The translations under genes were made by a program, and so were the position numbers. Shown here piece by piece: positions 14,651 to 22,150 of a DNA stretch of 48,169 nt. The number at the start of each line of letters is the position of its first letter. Positions within the stretch are counted from its first letter, which is position 1. Source of the stretch: Promethearchaeota archaeon (GTDB lineage Archaea > Asgardarchaeota > Lokiarchaeia > Sigyniarchaeales > SOKP01); assembly GCA_019058425.1 (NCBI GenBank), contig JAHPYZ010000028.1, positions 3,901-52,069 on the forward strand, in the 5' to 3' direction. The notes under the pieces were generated by a model. It had not been told where the DNA came from, made no database searches, and saw only the letters and a program-made list of their open reading frames with translations.

Positions 14651-16216
14651 ATGTCATTAGATTTAACTGATATTAGTGGTATCGGAAAAGCCACTGCAGA
14701 TAAGATAAAAGCAGCAGGGATAGATAGCATCGAAAAGTTAGCTAATGTTAAACCTGATGACTTAGTGAAGTTAAAAATAAAAGGTGTCGGGAAAGCCACT
14801 GCAGAGAAGTATATTAAAAACGCCAAGCTAATGCTTGAAGAAATTAGTACTCAAGAAGAACCAAAATCCAAACCAAAAACCAATTCTGAAATAAAAGAAA
14901 AACCAGTTCCAAAGGCCAAACCAAAACCTAAGTCTGCTAAAAAAGCTTCTAATATTAAAGAATTAATGAAACAACAAGCAGAATGTAATATTGGGTTAGT
15001 GGGTCATGTAGATCATGGAAAAACTAGTCTAGTAAAAGCTCTTACAGGAGATTGGACAGATAGACATTCAGAAGAACAAGAAAGAGGGATCTCAATAAAA
15101 TTAGGATATTCTAATGCTACTATTTTATATTGCCCTTCATGTGATGAGTATTTAACATATTATTTATCTGAAAAGGAAAGAAAAAAGGGAGAACAGAGAT
15201 ATTTGTGTCCTAACTGTAAAGAACAATTAGAATTCAAAAGAAATATCTCATTTGTCGATGCTCCTGGCCATGAGATTTTAATGGCAACAATGTTGAGTGG
15301 AGCTTCATTGATGGATGGTGCTTGTCTATTAATTGCCGCTGATGAAGAATGTCCTCAACCTCAGACAAGAGAGCATCTAGAAGCGTTACACATTGCTGGT
15401 ATAGAAAATATCATTATTCTGCAAAATAAAATTGATGCAGTTTCACGAGAGCTGGCAATTGAGAATTATAAACAAATTAAAGAATTTGTTAAAGATTCAA
15501 TTGCTGAAAATGCCCCAATTATACCAATTTCAGCTGTATTTGGAGCAAATATAGGCCAAATTTTAAGAGCATTTGAAGAAATAATCCCCTCTCCTAAACG
15601 TAGGGAAGGAGATTTCCAATTTTTAATTGCAAGATCTTTTGATATTAACCGACCTGGGAAAGACATCAATGATCTAAAAGGTGGTGTAATAGGTGGTTCT
15701 GTTTTAAAAGGGGACATTGATGTAGGTTCACAGATTGAAATTAAGCCCGGTTTAAGAATAAAAGATAAGTATATTCCTTTAAAATCCACAGTTGTGAGTA
15801 TTAGTCAAGGAAGCAATCTATTAGATAACGCAAAACCTGGAGGACTCATAGGTTTAGGAACTAAATTAGATCCCGCATTAACTAAAGGTGATCACTTAAT
15901 AGGCCATTTGGTTGGAAAACCAGGTACCTTACCCGATGTTCTTGATGAGGTAGAATTAAAAATTAATCTTTTAGATAGAGTAATTGGTTCTGAGCAAATG
16001 CTTAGAGTTCATTCAGTCAAACATAATGAAAAATTATTATTAGTAGTTGGCACAGAAAAAACTGGCGGAACAGTAACAAAACTATTAAAAAATACTGTTA
16101 TATTGAAGTTAAACCCTCCAATATGCCCTCCTGAAAATTTTATATTTGCAATTTCAAGAATTATAAATCGACGTTATCGATTAATCGGATATGGAGAATC
16201 AGTAAATCATAATTAA
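14651..16216 (+). CDS. eif2g: Translation initiation factor aIF2 gamma with N-terminal HhH domain
   Basis: 521 residues, about 110 longer than usual. Residues 1-62 hold two helix-hairpin-helix motifs, DISGIGKATADKIKAAGI and KIKGVGKATAEKYI; 63-105 is a Lys/Pro-rich linker. The GTPase body follows: GHVDHGKTS (118-126), a zinc knuckle with CPSC and CPNC (161-189), DAPGHEILMATMLSGAS (203-219), CPQPQTREHLEA and NKID (259-262), then the two beta-barrel domains. The TML, GAS and QPQTxEH features separate it from SelB and EF-Tu. As part of aIF2 it brings initiator tRNA to the small subunit. The start is an ATG at 14651 at the end of an AT-rich leader. HhH domains bind the DNA or RNA backbone, so this one may aid rRNA or tRNA contact. 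Confidence 0.93.
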   Translation: MSLDLTDISGIGKATADKIKAAGIDSIEKLANVKPDDLVKLKIKGVGKATAEKYIKNAKLMLEEISTQEEPKSKPKTNSEIKEKPVPKAKPKPKSAKKASNIKELMKQQAECNIGLVGHVDHGKTSLVKALTGDWTDRHSEEQERGISIKLGYSNATILYCPSCDEYLTYYLSEKERKKGEQRYLCPNCKEQLEFKRNISFVDAPGHEILMATMLSGASLMDGACLLIAADEECPQPQTREHLEALHIAGIENIIILQNKIDAVSRELAIENYKQIKEFVKDSIAENAPIIPISAVFGANIGQILRAFEEIIPSPKRREGDFQFLIARSFDINRPGKDINDLKGGVIGGSVLKGDIDVGSQIEIKPGLRIKDKYIPLKSTVVSISQGSNLLDNAKPGGLIGLGTKLDPALTKGDHLIGHLVGKPGTLPDVLDEVELKINLLDRVIGSEQMLRVHSVKHNEKLLLVVGTEKTGGTVTKLLKNTVILKLNPPICPPENFIFAISRIINRRYRLIGYGESVNHN

Positions 16217-16221
16217 TTTAA

Positions 16222-16551
16222 TTATGAAGTATAACTCAAGAATATTTCTCTTATTTTTCCTTTAATGAGTTTTAAAGAAGGATCTACCTGACTGAAAACA
16301 TTCTGTAAGGATTTAATTGCTTCTTGTTTAATATCTCGATCGATTGATTTTTGTAAATTTTGTTTAGTTTCATATAGAATTAATGTATCAGAAACTTTTG
16401 CGAGGAAATGAAGAATTATAGTTGCTATTATATTATTCGATAGATTATCTTGATGTTTTACTTCTGTTATTTCATAAAAAATTTCATTCATTATTTTGTG
16501 CTTTAAAAATTGAATAAAATCATCAATATTATCACAAAAAATAACAATCAA
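16222..16551 (-). CDS. Hypothetical helical protein
   Basis: 109 residues from a TTG start, five bases after the stop of the upstream membrane protein gene, so probably in its operon. It is predicted to be mostly helix (NNIIATIILHFLAKVSDTLI; IKQEAIKSLQNVFSQVD). No domain is recognised. Confidence 0.45.
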   Translation of the reverse strand: MIVIFCDNIDDFIQFLKHKIMNEIFYEITEVKHQDNLSNNIIATIILHFLAKVSDTLILYETKQNLQKSIDRDIKQEAIKSLQNVFSQVDPSLKLIKGKIREIFLSYTS

Positions 16552-16556
16552 GGTAT

Positions 16557-18242
16557 TTATCGCATTTTCTTATTTTTTAAATAAAAGATTACTCCAAAGA
16601 TTAAAATAATACCATTTATACCTCCAAAAATTATTATCCAAATAGGAAAATGAGGATAATTCGTGTAAATATAATTAATCTCATTATAAGTATTAACTGC
16701 TGACTCTTTAAGGAAAACTCCATTTTGAAAGACTCTAATTGTATAATTTCCATGTGGAACATTTTTCAAATTAATTTCTCCATTTTCATTAGTTTTTCCA
16801 GATGATATCGGCTGAACTTGATCTTTAGAAATATATGTTCCATATTTTTGCCCAAAATAATACACTTCTACTTCCGCTCCTATTAAAGGCATTTTTATAT
16901 TATCAGTAATAACAAATCTTAAAGATTCTGTTGAAATATACTTAAATATGAAGGGGCAAGTTTCTCCTGCAATTAAATAAGGGACATTTGCAATTATACC
17001 TTCTTTTCCAGTTAGTGATGTATTCAAGTAATAATATGGCGAATTTCTTTCAAATAGAGAAGAATTTTTTATTACTTGCTCAGAATAAATTGTTGGTTCA
17101 TAAAATGATAAACCTTTGAGATATATATGTTGAGGTCCATAGAGTAATGATGGGAAATAAATACGTTCTCGTATTTCTCTTCCTTCCACAAGTCTGTCTA
17201 TTGCCCATGTCTCTCCTACTGGTTTAACAAATTCAAATGCAAAAATTGTTGTAAAATTTAGAGAAAATACACTTCGATCACCAGTAAATAAGTCTGATAA
17301 GAATACATCAATTGTTTTATTTAAGTTTAAATGGTTATTGATATTCACACCAACATCGTTAAGTTCAAGAGAGTGATCATTTAATGAAGTTCTGTCTGGT
17401 AAATTAACTGTGAATGCAATATTTATATTATCAGCAAAGATATTTGGATCCGAAATAGAAAGATTATATTTACTTGCTTCTAACCTGAAATAATAATTAA
17501 ATTCAACAGTGAAATTTTGTTTTACATCATGAATCAATAAATCATTTGTTGGATTTTGGCTTAACCTCCAATTACTTACTGTGAAATCATACTCCCAGAT
17601 AAGATTTATTGTGAAATTCGTTTTTGGCAAGTTTTCAAAGTAATCTTCAAAATGAAATACTATGAAATCATTGCTATCAATAGAGTAATCTGTCTCAGCA
17701 GTTAGTTCAAAAACATTCGTACCATTATCAACAAAGAATTGTTCTAAACGAGTTGGAAATAGGCGAGAGTGATAAATTATATACCCTAAAGTCGAATTTT
17801 TATGTTCAACCAATAAACTTTCATTAATTTTTACTGTTATGATACTTCTATCCTCAATATCATCATTCAAATTATCCACTATAGCTAATTCTGTAGTTTC
17901 TAAAAATTGCATATTAAGTTGTGTTAATTTCAACGCACCTGAGGCATATTCATCCCAAATTAGAGGATAACTAGTATTATCTCTATAGAAACCTATTTTC
18001 AATCCATTAAAATCAACATCATTTATTGTAATATTTCCAAGTGCTTGTTTTTCTTCTTGGAGTATAGGATTATAATCATTTTTAGAAAACTTACTCATCT
18101 CAAGGTAGGGATTATATATTTCGATAGTAGAGTAAGAATTGACACTACTTATAACAAACGGAATTAAAACATGAGAGATTATCAAGAAAACAAGAAAGAT
18201 CTTAGTATAAATTTGAGTATTATTCCGTTTATTATGAGACAT
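16557..18242 (-). CDS. Exported, membrane-anchored beta-domain protein
   Basis: 561 residues. An N-terminal hydrophobic segment at about 15-32 (IFLVFLIISHVLIPFVI) acts as signal or anchor. The long extracellular part is strand-rich, with many NxS/T sequons, and ends in a Cna-B/carboxypeptidase-regulatory-like domain (LIGAEVEVYYFG, KTNENGEINLKNVPHGNYTI) where Asn/Gly turns are typical. The C-terminus has a membrane helix (IWIIIFGGINGIILIFGVIF) and a basic tail (LKNKKMR). It is likely a surface protein or adhesin-like scaffold. No catalytic motif is visible. Confidence 0.7.
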   Translation of the reverse strand: MSHNKRNNTQIYTKIFLVFLIISHVLIPFVISSVNSYSTIEIYNPYLEMSKFSKNDYNPILQEEKQALGNITINDVDFNGLKIGFYRDNTSYPLIWDEYASGALKLTQLNMQFLETTELAIVDNLNDDIEDRSIITVKINESLLVEHKNSTLGYIIYHSRLFPTRLEQFFVDNGTNVFELTAETDYSIDSNDFIVFHFEDYFENLPKTNFTINLIWEYDFTVSNWRLSQNPTNDLLIHDVKQNFTVEFNYYFRLEASKYNLSISDPNIFADNINIAFTVNLPDRTSLNDHSLELNDVGVNINNHLNLNKTIDVFLSDLFTGDRSVFSLNFTTIFAFEFVKPVGETWAIDRLVEGREIRERIYFPSLLYGPQHIYLKGLSFYEPTIYSEQVIKNSSLFERNSPYYYLNTSLTGKEGIIANVPYLIAGETCPFIFKYISTESLRFVITDNIKMPLIGAEVEVYYFGQKYGTYISKDQVQPISSGKTNENGEINLKNVPHGNYTIRVFQNGVFLKESAVNTYNEINYIYTNYPHFPIWIIIFGGINGIILIFGVIFYLKNKKMR

Positions 18243-18482
18243 TATAGAAGTTTTAATAGTAAATTATTTAGAACAGAAAATTAAAATAAATTAAATAATT
18301 TTTCTATAGATTTTATCTTCTTACTCACTTTCTTCATAAAACCTATATGAAAACGGAATATTTATAATTATAGAATATATTAGGGATTTATTAGATTTTA
18401 AAATAAGATAAGAATATTTAAACAAATCCTTCTGAGAATTAATTTTCCTTAAGTTTTTATGCTGGGATCTAATTATTATATG

Positions 18483-18499
18483 ATGCATCGATTATGCAT
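18483..18499. promoter_or_regulatory. ATGCAT inverted pair upstream of the DHH nuclease
   Basis: Two copies of the palindrome ATGCAT separated by five bases lie 11 bases before the ATG at 18510 and below a TATA-like ATTATAT around 18474-18480. The position overlaps the expected start of transcription, so it could be an operator. It could also be chance in AT-rich DNA. Confidence 0.25.
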
Positions 18500-18509
18500 A
18501 TAATAAAAA

Positions 18510-19898
18510 ATGATAAAAATGACAGTTACACCAAATAAAACTAAATTTTTAGAAGATCTTGACAACGCTGTAGACCAGTTCATCGATCGTTCCTTTAATC
18601 ATGTAATCACCATTTCCCATAATGATGCAGATGGAATAAGCTGCTTACATATAATTCAAAATTTATTATATAAGATGCATCTAAATAATGATTATTTTAT
18701 TTATAATAGGTCGGTTTCTTGGGAGAATTATTTAAAAGGGATTCTATCAAGTAGGCAAACTGACAAAAATGCCTTTATTTTTACAGATGTAGGTTCCAAT
18801 TTGAAAGAATTAATACCAATTATAAAAAATAGAAAAGAAATTTTTTTTATACTTGATCATCATGAGGTAGAAGATAACTTCCACTCTGATGAATATCCTG
18901 AGAATCTTTTTTTTATTAACCCCACCATTTATGGATATGATGGACTTGAACATATAGCTGGAGCAACCTTAACACACATGTTTGCTAAACAAGTAAATCC
19001 ATCAATAATAAAACAAGGATGGCTAACAGTTATCGGAATTTGTGGGGATTCTTTAAAGCCAATGGATAAACTACAATCATTTAACCGAGAAGTCTATGAG
19101 GAGTTGGTAGATGAAGAACTTGTTGAAGACAAAGAGAGTTTAATATTGTTTGGTAGCATGCATGAATCGATTAAAAATGGTTTAAAGTATAGTATTTTAC
19201 CCTTTCTTAGTCAATTTGGTGGTGAATCAGATCAGAAAATAACATCATTTTTAAATTCATTACATATTGATCCAAAAACTAAAGTAATTGATTTAAGTTA
19301 CTCAGAGATTGAACGAATTCAAAAAAATGCTAAAATTGATAGCTACAGTCATTATGCTATATTACCACATAAATTGGGTTTATTAAGGTTCGCTTTTGAA
19401 CATGCACTTTTATTAAATATTCTATGTTTCAAAAATATTAGTGCTGCTCTCTCAATCATTCAATTAAAATCAATTACCCGTTATGCTCAAGGAATTTATT
19501 CTGAATATCTTGAGAATCTTTCGAAAAATTTAAGAACTCTATCAAATGAAGTACCTCAGGTTGAGACTAAGAAAGCATTGTTTATGGAAGTAAAGGGTAA
19601 AATTCCTCCAAGTAATTGGTCAGATACAGCTAGTTTTAGTACGGTTAATGAACTTTTCGATCCAAATAAGATCTTGTTTTTAGGGGGCCCAGAAAAGAAG
19701 TCAGGTACTATCAAGCTAAGTATTCGATGTTCAAGAAAATATCTTAATAAAAATAAAAATAAAGGCGTAAATAAAATAATATCTAATATAAAGAAAGAAT
19801 TAGGGGGAGTAGGTGGAGGCCATAAATTAGCAGGAGGTATAAGATTATCAAAACCTTCTTACAATCTGTTAAAAAAGAGAGCGGATGATTTTATTTAA
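18510..19898 (+). CDS. DHH-family nuclease, RecJ/GAN-like
   Basis: 462 residues. The DHH domain shows ISHNDADGISCL (motif I), FIFTDVGSN, FILDHHEVED (the DHH motif) and VIGICGDS. The DHHA1 part ends with GGVGGGHKLAGGIRL, the substrate-binding glycine/His motif. Archaeal proteins of this type (GAN, GINS-associated nuclease) are 5'-3' single-strand exonucleases linked to the CMG-like replicative helicase and related to Cdc45. It is followed 28 bases later by the DUF167 gene. ATGs at 18510 and 18519 are both possible. Confidence 0.85.
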   Translation: MIKMTVTPNKTKFLEDLDNAVDQFIDRSFNHVITISHNDADGISCLHIIQNLLYKMHLNNDYFIYNRSVSWENYLKGILSSRQTDKNAFIFTDVGSNLKELIPIIKNRKEIFFILDHHEVEDNFHSDEYPENLFFINPTIYGYDGLEHIAGATLTHMFAKQVNPSIIKQGWLTVIGICGDSLKPMDKLQSFNREVYEELVDEELVEDKESLILFGSMHESIKNGLKYSILPFLSQFGGESDQKITSFLNSLHIDPKTKVIDLSYSEIERIQKNAKIDSYSHYAILPHKLGLLRFAFEHALLLNILCFKNISAALSIIQLKSITRYAQGIYSEYLENLSKNLRTLSNEVPQVETKKALFMEVKGKIPPSNWSDTASFSTVNELFDPNKILFLGGPEKKSGTIKLSIRCSRKYLNKNKNKGVNKIISNIKKELGGVGGGHKLAGGIRLSKPSYNLLKKRADDFI

Positions 19899-19926
19899 TT
19901 TGTTGTACATATTTCTATACTAAAAA

Positions 19927-20229
19927 ATGAATTTCTTAAACAAAAAATCAGACTTAGTATTTCTTTTAAAAGTCCATGTCAAAACCAACTCTAAAATTCA
20001 AAAAATTGTTAAAAATAATGATTATTTAACAATTTCCCTCAATTCGAAACCTGTTCAGAATAAAGCAAACAAAGAATTAATTAATCTTATAAAAAAGAAA
20101 TTAGGAATATCATCAAATCAAATCCAAATAATTTCTGGTTTGAAAACTACTAATAAATTGATTAAAATCACGTTTTTAAAAAAAACTGAGGAAGAAGAAT
20201 TAATCAAGCAGCTTATTGATAAAAATTAA
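19927..20229 (+). CDS. DUF167 (YggU-like) protein
   Basis: 100 residues with the family layout: LLKVHVKTNSKIQKIVK, YLTISLNSKPVQNKANKELI, LIKKKLGISSNQIQIISGLK and KLIKITF. The fold is known from family structures; its job is unknown. It lies directly downstream of the DHH nuclease and is probably co-transcribed. Confidence 0.85.
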   Translation: MNFLNKKSDLVFLLKVHVKTNSKIQKIVKNNDYLTISLNSKPVQNKANKELINLIKKKLGISSNQIQIISGLKTTNKLIKITFLKKTEEEELIKQLIDKN

Positions 20230-20234
20230 TTTAA

Positions 20235-20309
20235 TTAGCTCCCAATTTTTTTCATTTTACCACATTTCAAGCATGTGATGAAGTGTTTCATGACTTAAAA
20301 TGAATCATT
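20235..20309 (-). other. Detached last zinc-ribbon half of TFS
   Basis: After the TFS stop (20310-20312) the same frame continues past a second TAA and then reads FITCLKCGKMKKIGS to a stop at 20235. The CxxCG is what the TFS zinc ribbon needs after MTT. An ATG at 20289-20291 would start an 18-residue ORF carrying this part. It is outside the annotated TFS ORF. Confidence 0.55.
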
Positions 20310-20315
20310 TTAAGT
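20293..20315. repeat. Perfect 23-base palindrome at the end of TFS
   Basis: Two 11-base arms (ACTTAAAATGA on the minus strand and its reverse complement) around a single central T. It contains both in-frame TAA stops that cut off the TFS ribbon. It may form a hairpin in RNA. Confidence 0.7.
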
Positions 20316-20615
20316 TGTCATACCTTCATCTGCTCTTCGTGTTTGGCGAGTTTCAAGATGAGCCTTAGTATATCCACATCGAGGACATTTAAAATCTTTA
20401 ATCGTACTTCTTAGATTTTCTTCTTTCCAGTCCATAACTTCAGTCAGATTTGTAACCTCATTTCTAACAGAATGCTTGATTTTGGTCGTTAGTTTATAAG
20501 CGTTAGATTTTTCTTCTGCAAATGGTTTGGTTGCTCCACACTTACATTTAAACACTTTTTTTCCATCTACATTCGAAGGTAACATCATACCTCCACATTC
20601 ATCGCAAAATTCCAT
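20310..20615 (-). CDS. tfs: Transcription factor S (TFS/RPA12-like), C-terminus cut
   Basis: An ATG at 20615 begins MEFCDECGGMM; upstream frame text is unrelated. The N-terminal zinc ribbon has CDECGG and CKCG; a linker follows; the C-terminal ribbon starts FKCPRCGYTKAHLETRQTRR and has the catalytic RADE loop at 94-97 that enters the polymerase secondary channel and triggers RNA cleavage. The ORF stops after MTT, 101 residues, before the second Cys pair that completes the ribbon. That pair is found 30 bases further on in the same frame (20235-20309). The gene lies downstream of a CitG-like gene and eL22. The truncated protein would not bind its second zinc properly unless the downstream part is joined. 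Confidence 0.85.
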   Translation of the reverse strand: MEFCDECGGMMLPSNVDGKKVFKCKCGATKPFAEEKSNAYKLTTKIKHSVRNEVTNLTEVMDWKEENLRSTIKDFKCPRCGYTKAHLETRQTRRADEGMTT

Positions 20616-20692
20616 TATTGCAATAACCCAAGGAGAAATATTTCTTTCTATTATATATATTAAATTAATTCTATCAAATATTTCTTTTGAAT

Positions 20693-21667
20693 TTAGATTC
20701 TTAAACCAAACACTAAAGCACAAAATATTATTCCAGATATGAGATCAGCAGTAGTTCCTGGATTTAGTTTTCCTTTTTTTTCTTGAAGCTCATCATCTAA
20801 TTCTAAAGCTAACTTAAGACCTTGATCAGATGAAATCCCTCCATTATCTAATATATTTGATGCTTTTTTTGAGATGTATGTGGCAAAATCTAATCCAGAT
20901 TTTCTAATAACAAGTGTGTCTGGATGTAAAGATAATAATTTTAAATAAGTATTGACTGTCGCAATATTTATATCACTAAATCGGTTATAATTTTCTATAA
21001 AATATGGTAATCCTTTATTTAGAATACTTGTAAAACCACTAACATACTCAAAACTAATTAAATCCTTTCCCTTTGATAGCTCAAATATTTTTTTCAGTTT
21101 AATTTTATCTTGAATAATCTCTTTGAGAGAATTTTCATTGTTAATATCGTATTTAGAAACAGTTCCTAAACCACCAGGATTGCTTAATCTTATTGCTTCA
21201 TACATTTTTACAGTATCATTTACAGAAGCATTTTCGATAATCCTATTTAAATGATCTTTCCAATCATTGATATTTTGTTTCTTTAATTTTAGACAAATTG
21301 CAGTTGCAGCTGCGAATGGTGCTAAAATTAGTATATGTCCTAGTATAACATTACCTCCACTTTGCCATTTCATCATTTCCTCAGCGGCATCTTTAAAAAA
21401 CTGACCCAATTCTATTTTCTCATAGTCAACGTCATTTTTAAAGGTGAGCTGATATACTTTTTCACAAAATTCTTTAAAAATAGGATGTATTGCAATAATT
21501 CCTGCTAAAAAATGTTCAAACCTCGTATTTTCGAAATCTTTTGTTCGATGAACATTCCCTGGTTTAGGCCAACCTGATAACTCTAATAGGCTTGCTAAAC
21601 TAAGACAGCGGATTAAATCATCAATAGATTTAATGGAAATATTAAGATTACTTCCAACTAAAGGCAC
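20693..21667 (-). CDS. CitG/MdcB-family (triphosphoribosyl-dephospho-CoA synthase-like) protein
   Basis: 324 residues from a GTG. The family features are ASLLELSGWPKPGNVHR near the N-terminus, SGGNVILGHILILAPFAAA, RLSNPGGLGTVSKYD, and LNPGTTADLISGIIF at the end. CitG-like enzymes join ATP and dephospho-CoA to make a citrate- or malonate-lyase prosthetic group. Archaeal homologs occur without those lyases, and their reaction is not settled. It lies 51 bases after eL22 and 77 bases before TFS. Confidence 0.75.
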   Translation of the reverse strand: MPLVGSNLNISIKSIDDLIRCLSLASLLELSGWPKPGNVHRTKDFENTRFEHFLAGIIAIHPIFKEFCEKVYQLTFKNDVDYEKIELGQFFKDAAEEMMKWQSGGNVILGHILILAPFAAATAICLKLKKQNINDWKDHLNRIIENASVNDTVKMYEAIRLSNPGGLGTVSKYDINNENSLKEIIQDKIKLKKIFELSKGKDLISFEYVSGFTSILNKGLPYFIENYNRFSDINIATVNTYLKLLSLHPDTLVIRKSGLDFATYISKKASNILDNGGISSDQGLKLALELDDELQEKKGKLNPGTTADLISGIIFCALVFGLRI

Positions 21668-21718
21668 ATTTAATAATATTCTTTTAAATAATTTAATTAT
21701 TTTGAGAGAGAATTTGTT

Positions 21719-22027
21719 TTAATAATAACTTAGTTCAATAATTTTCTTCTCTTTCACAATATATCCTTCATTTTCAGTAGTTTTATAAGAAATAGGTCTA
21801 AAATCGTTATAAAGTCCTTTCTTATGAAGGAATTTTTTAATTCGAAGCTTTAATGCTCTTTTGGATAATTTATTAGGCATTTCTACACTTATATCATTTC
21901 CAGTTCTGTTAAAGATTACTTGAGGTAGTGCTTCGGATAAAAACCTAATTAAATCAAGAACATGCTGTTCACTCTTAAAACTTAAGTCCTTAACATTTAT
22001 TGTAAAAGATTTATTTCCGTCACTCAT
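21719..22027 (-). CDS. rpl22e: Ribosomal protein eL22
   Basis: 102 residues aligning with eukaryotic L22e: an initial strand SFTINVKDLSF, a helix LDLIRFLSEALPQ, then SVEMPNKLSKRALKLRIKKF, LHKKGLYNDFRPISY and a final YIVKEKKIIEL strand. eL22 was one of the eukaryotic signature proteins reported in Lokiarchaeota, so it helps place the contig. The basic middle region binds 23S rRNA domain III in eukaryotes. It is divergent from RuBisCO and leads a run with the CitG-like and TFS genes. Confidence 0.85.
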   Translation of the reverse strand: MSDGNKSFTINVKDLSFKSEQHVLDLIRFLSEALPQVIFNRTGNDISVEMPNKLSKRALKLRIKKFLHKKGLYNDFRPISYKTTENEGYIVKEKKIIELSYY

Positions 22028-22076
22028 AGTGTTATCACTCTTTAGAATAATATTATTAATTATTAATTTTTTATGA

Positions 22077-22086
22077 TTTTATATAG
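22077..22086 (+). promoter_or_regulatory. TATA-like element upstream of RuBisCO
   Basis: TTTTATATAG, which would give a start near 22110 and a leader of about 40 bases. A second AT-rich candidate (TTTAAA at 22127-22132) is nearer, so the choice is not certain. Confidence 0.3.
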
Positions 22087-22138
22087 TAATTCAATATGTG
22101 AATTTCTTTAATCAATAACTATAATGTTTAAATGACAA

Positions 22139-22144
22139 AGGTGA
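22139..22144 (+). promoter_or_regulatory. Ribosome-binding site of RuBisCO
   Basis: AGGTGA, six bases before the TTG at 22151 and nine before the GTG at 22154. It matches the archaeal anti-Shine-Dalgarno sequence and decides the start in this frame, which lacks an early ATG. Confidence 0.5.
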
Positions 22145-22150
22145 CATAGT

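Noticed and set aside
14651..16216. Selenocysteine factor SelB in place of aIF2 gamma
   Set aside because: The zinc knuckle, CPQPQTxEH and MATMLSGAS motifs are those of eIF2 gamma, and the SelB C-terminal domain is absent.
20283..20312. A 30-base archaeal intron in TFS as the preferred explanation
   Set aside because: I could not draw a clear bulge-helix-bulge motif at the borders, and the palindrome pairs with itself. Kept only as one option in the finding.
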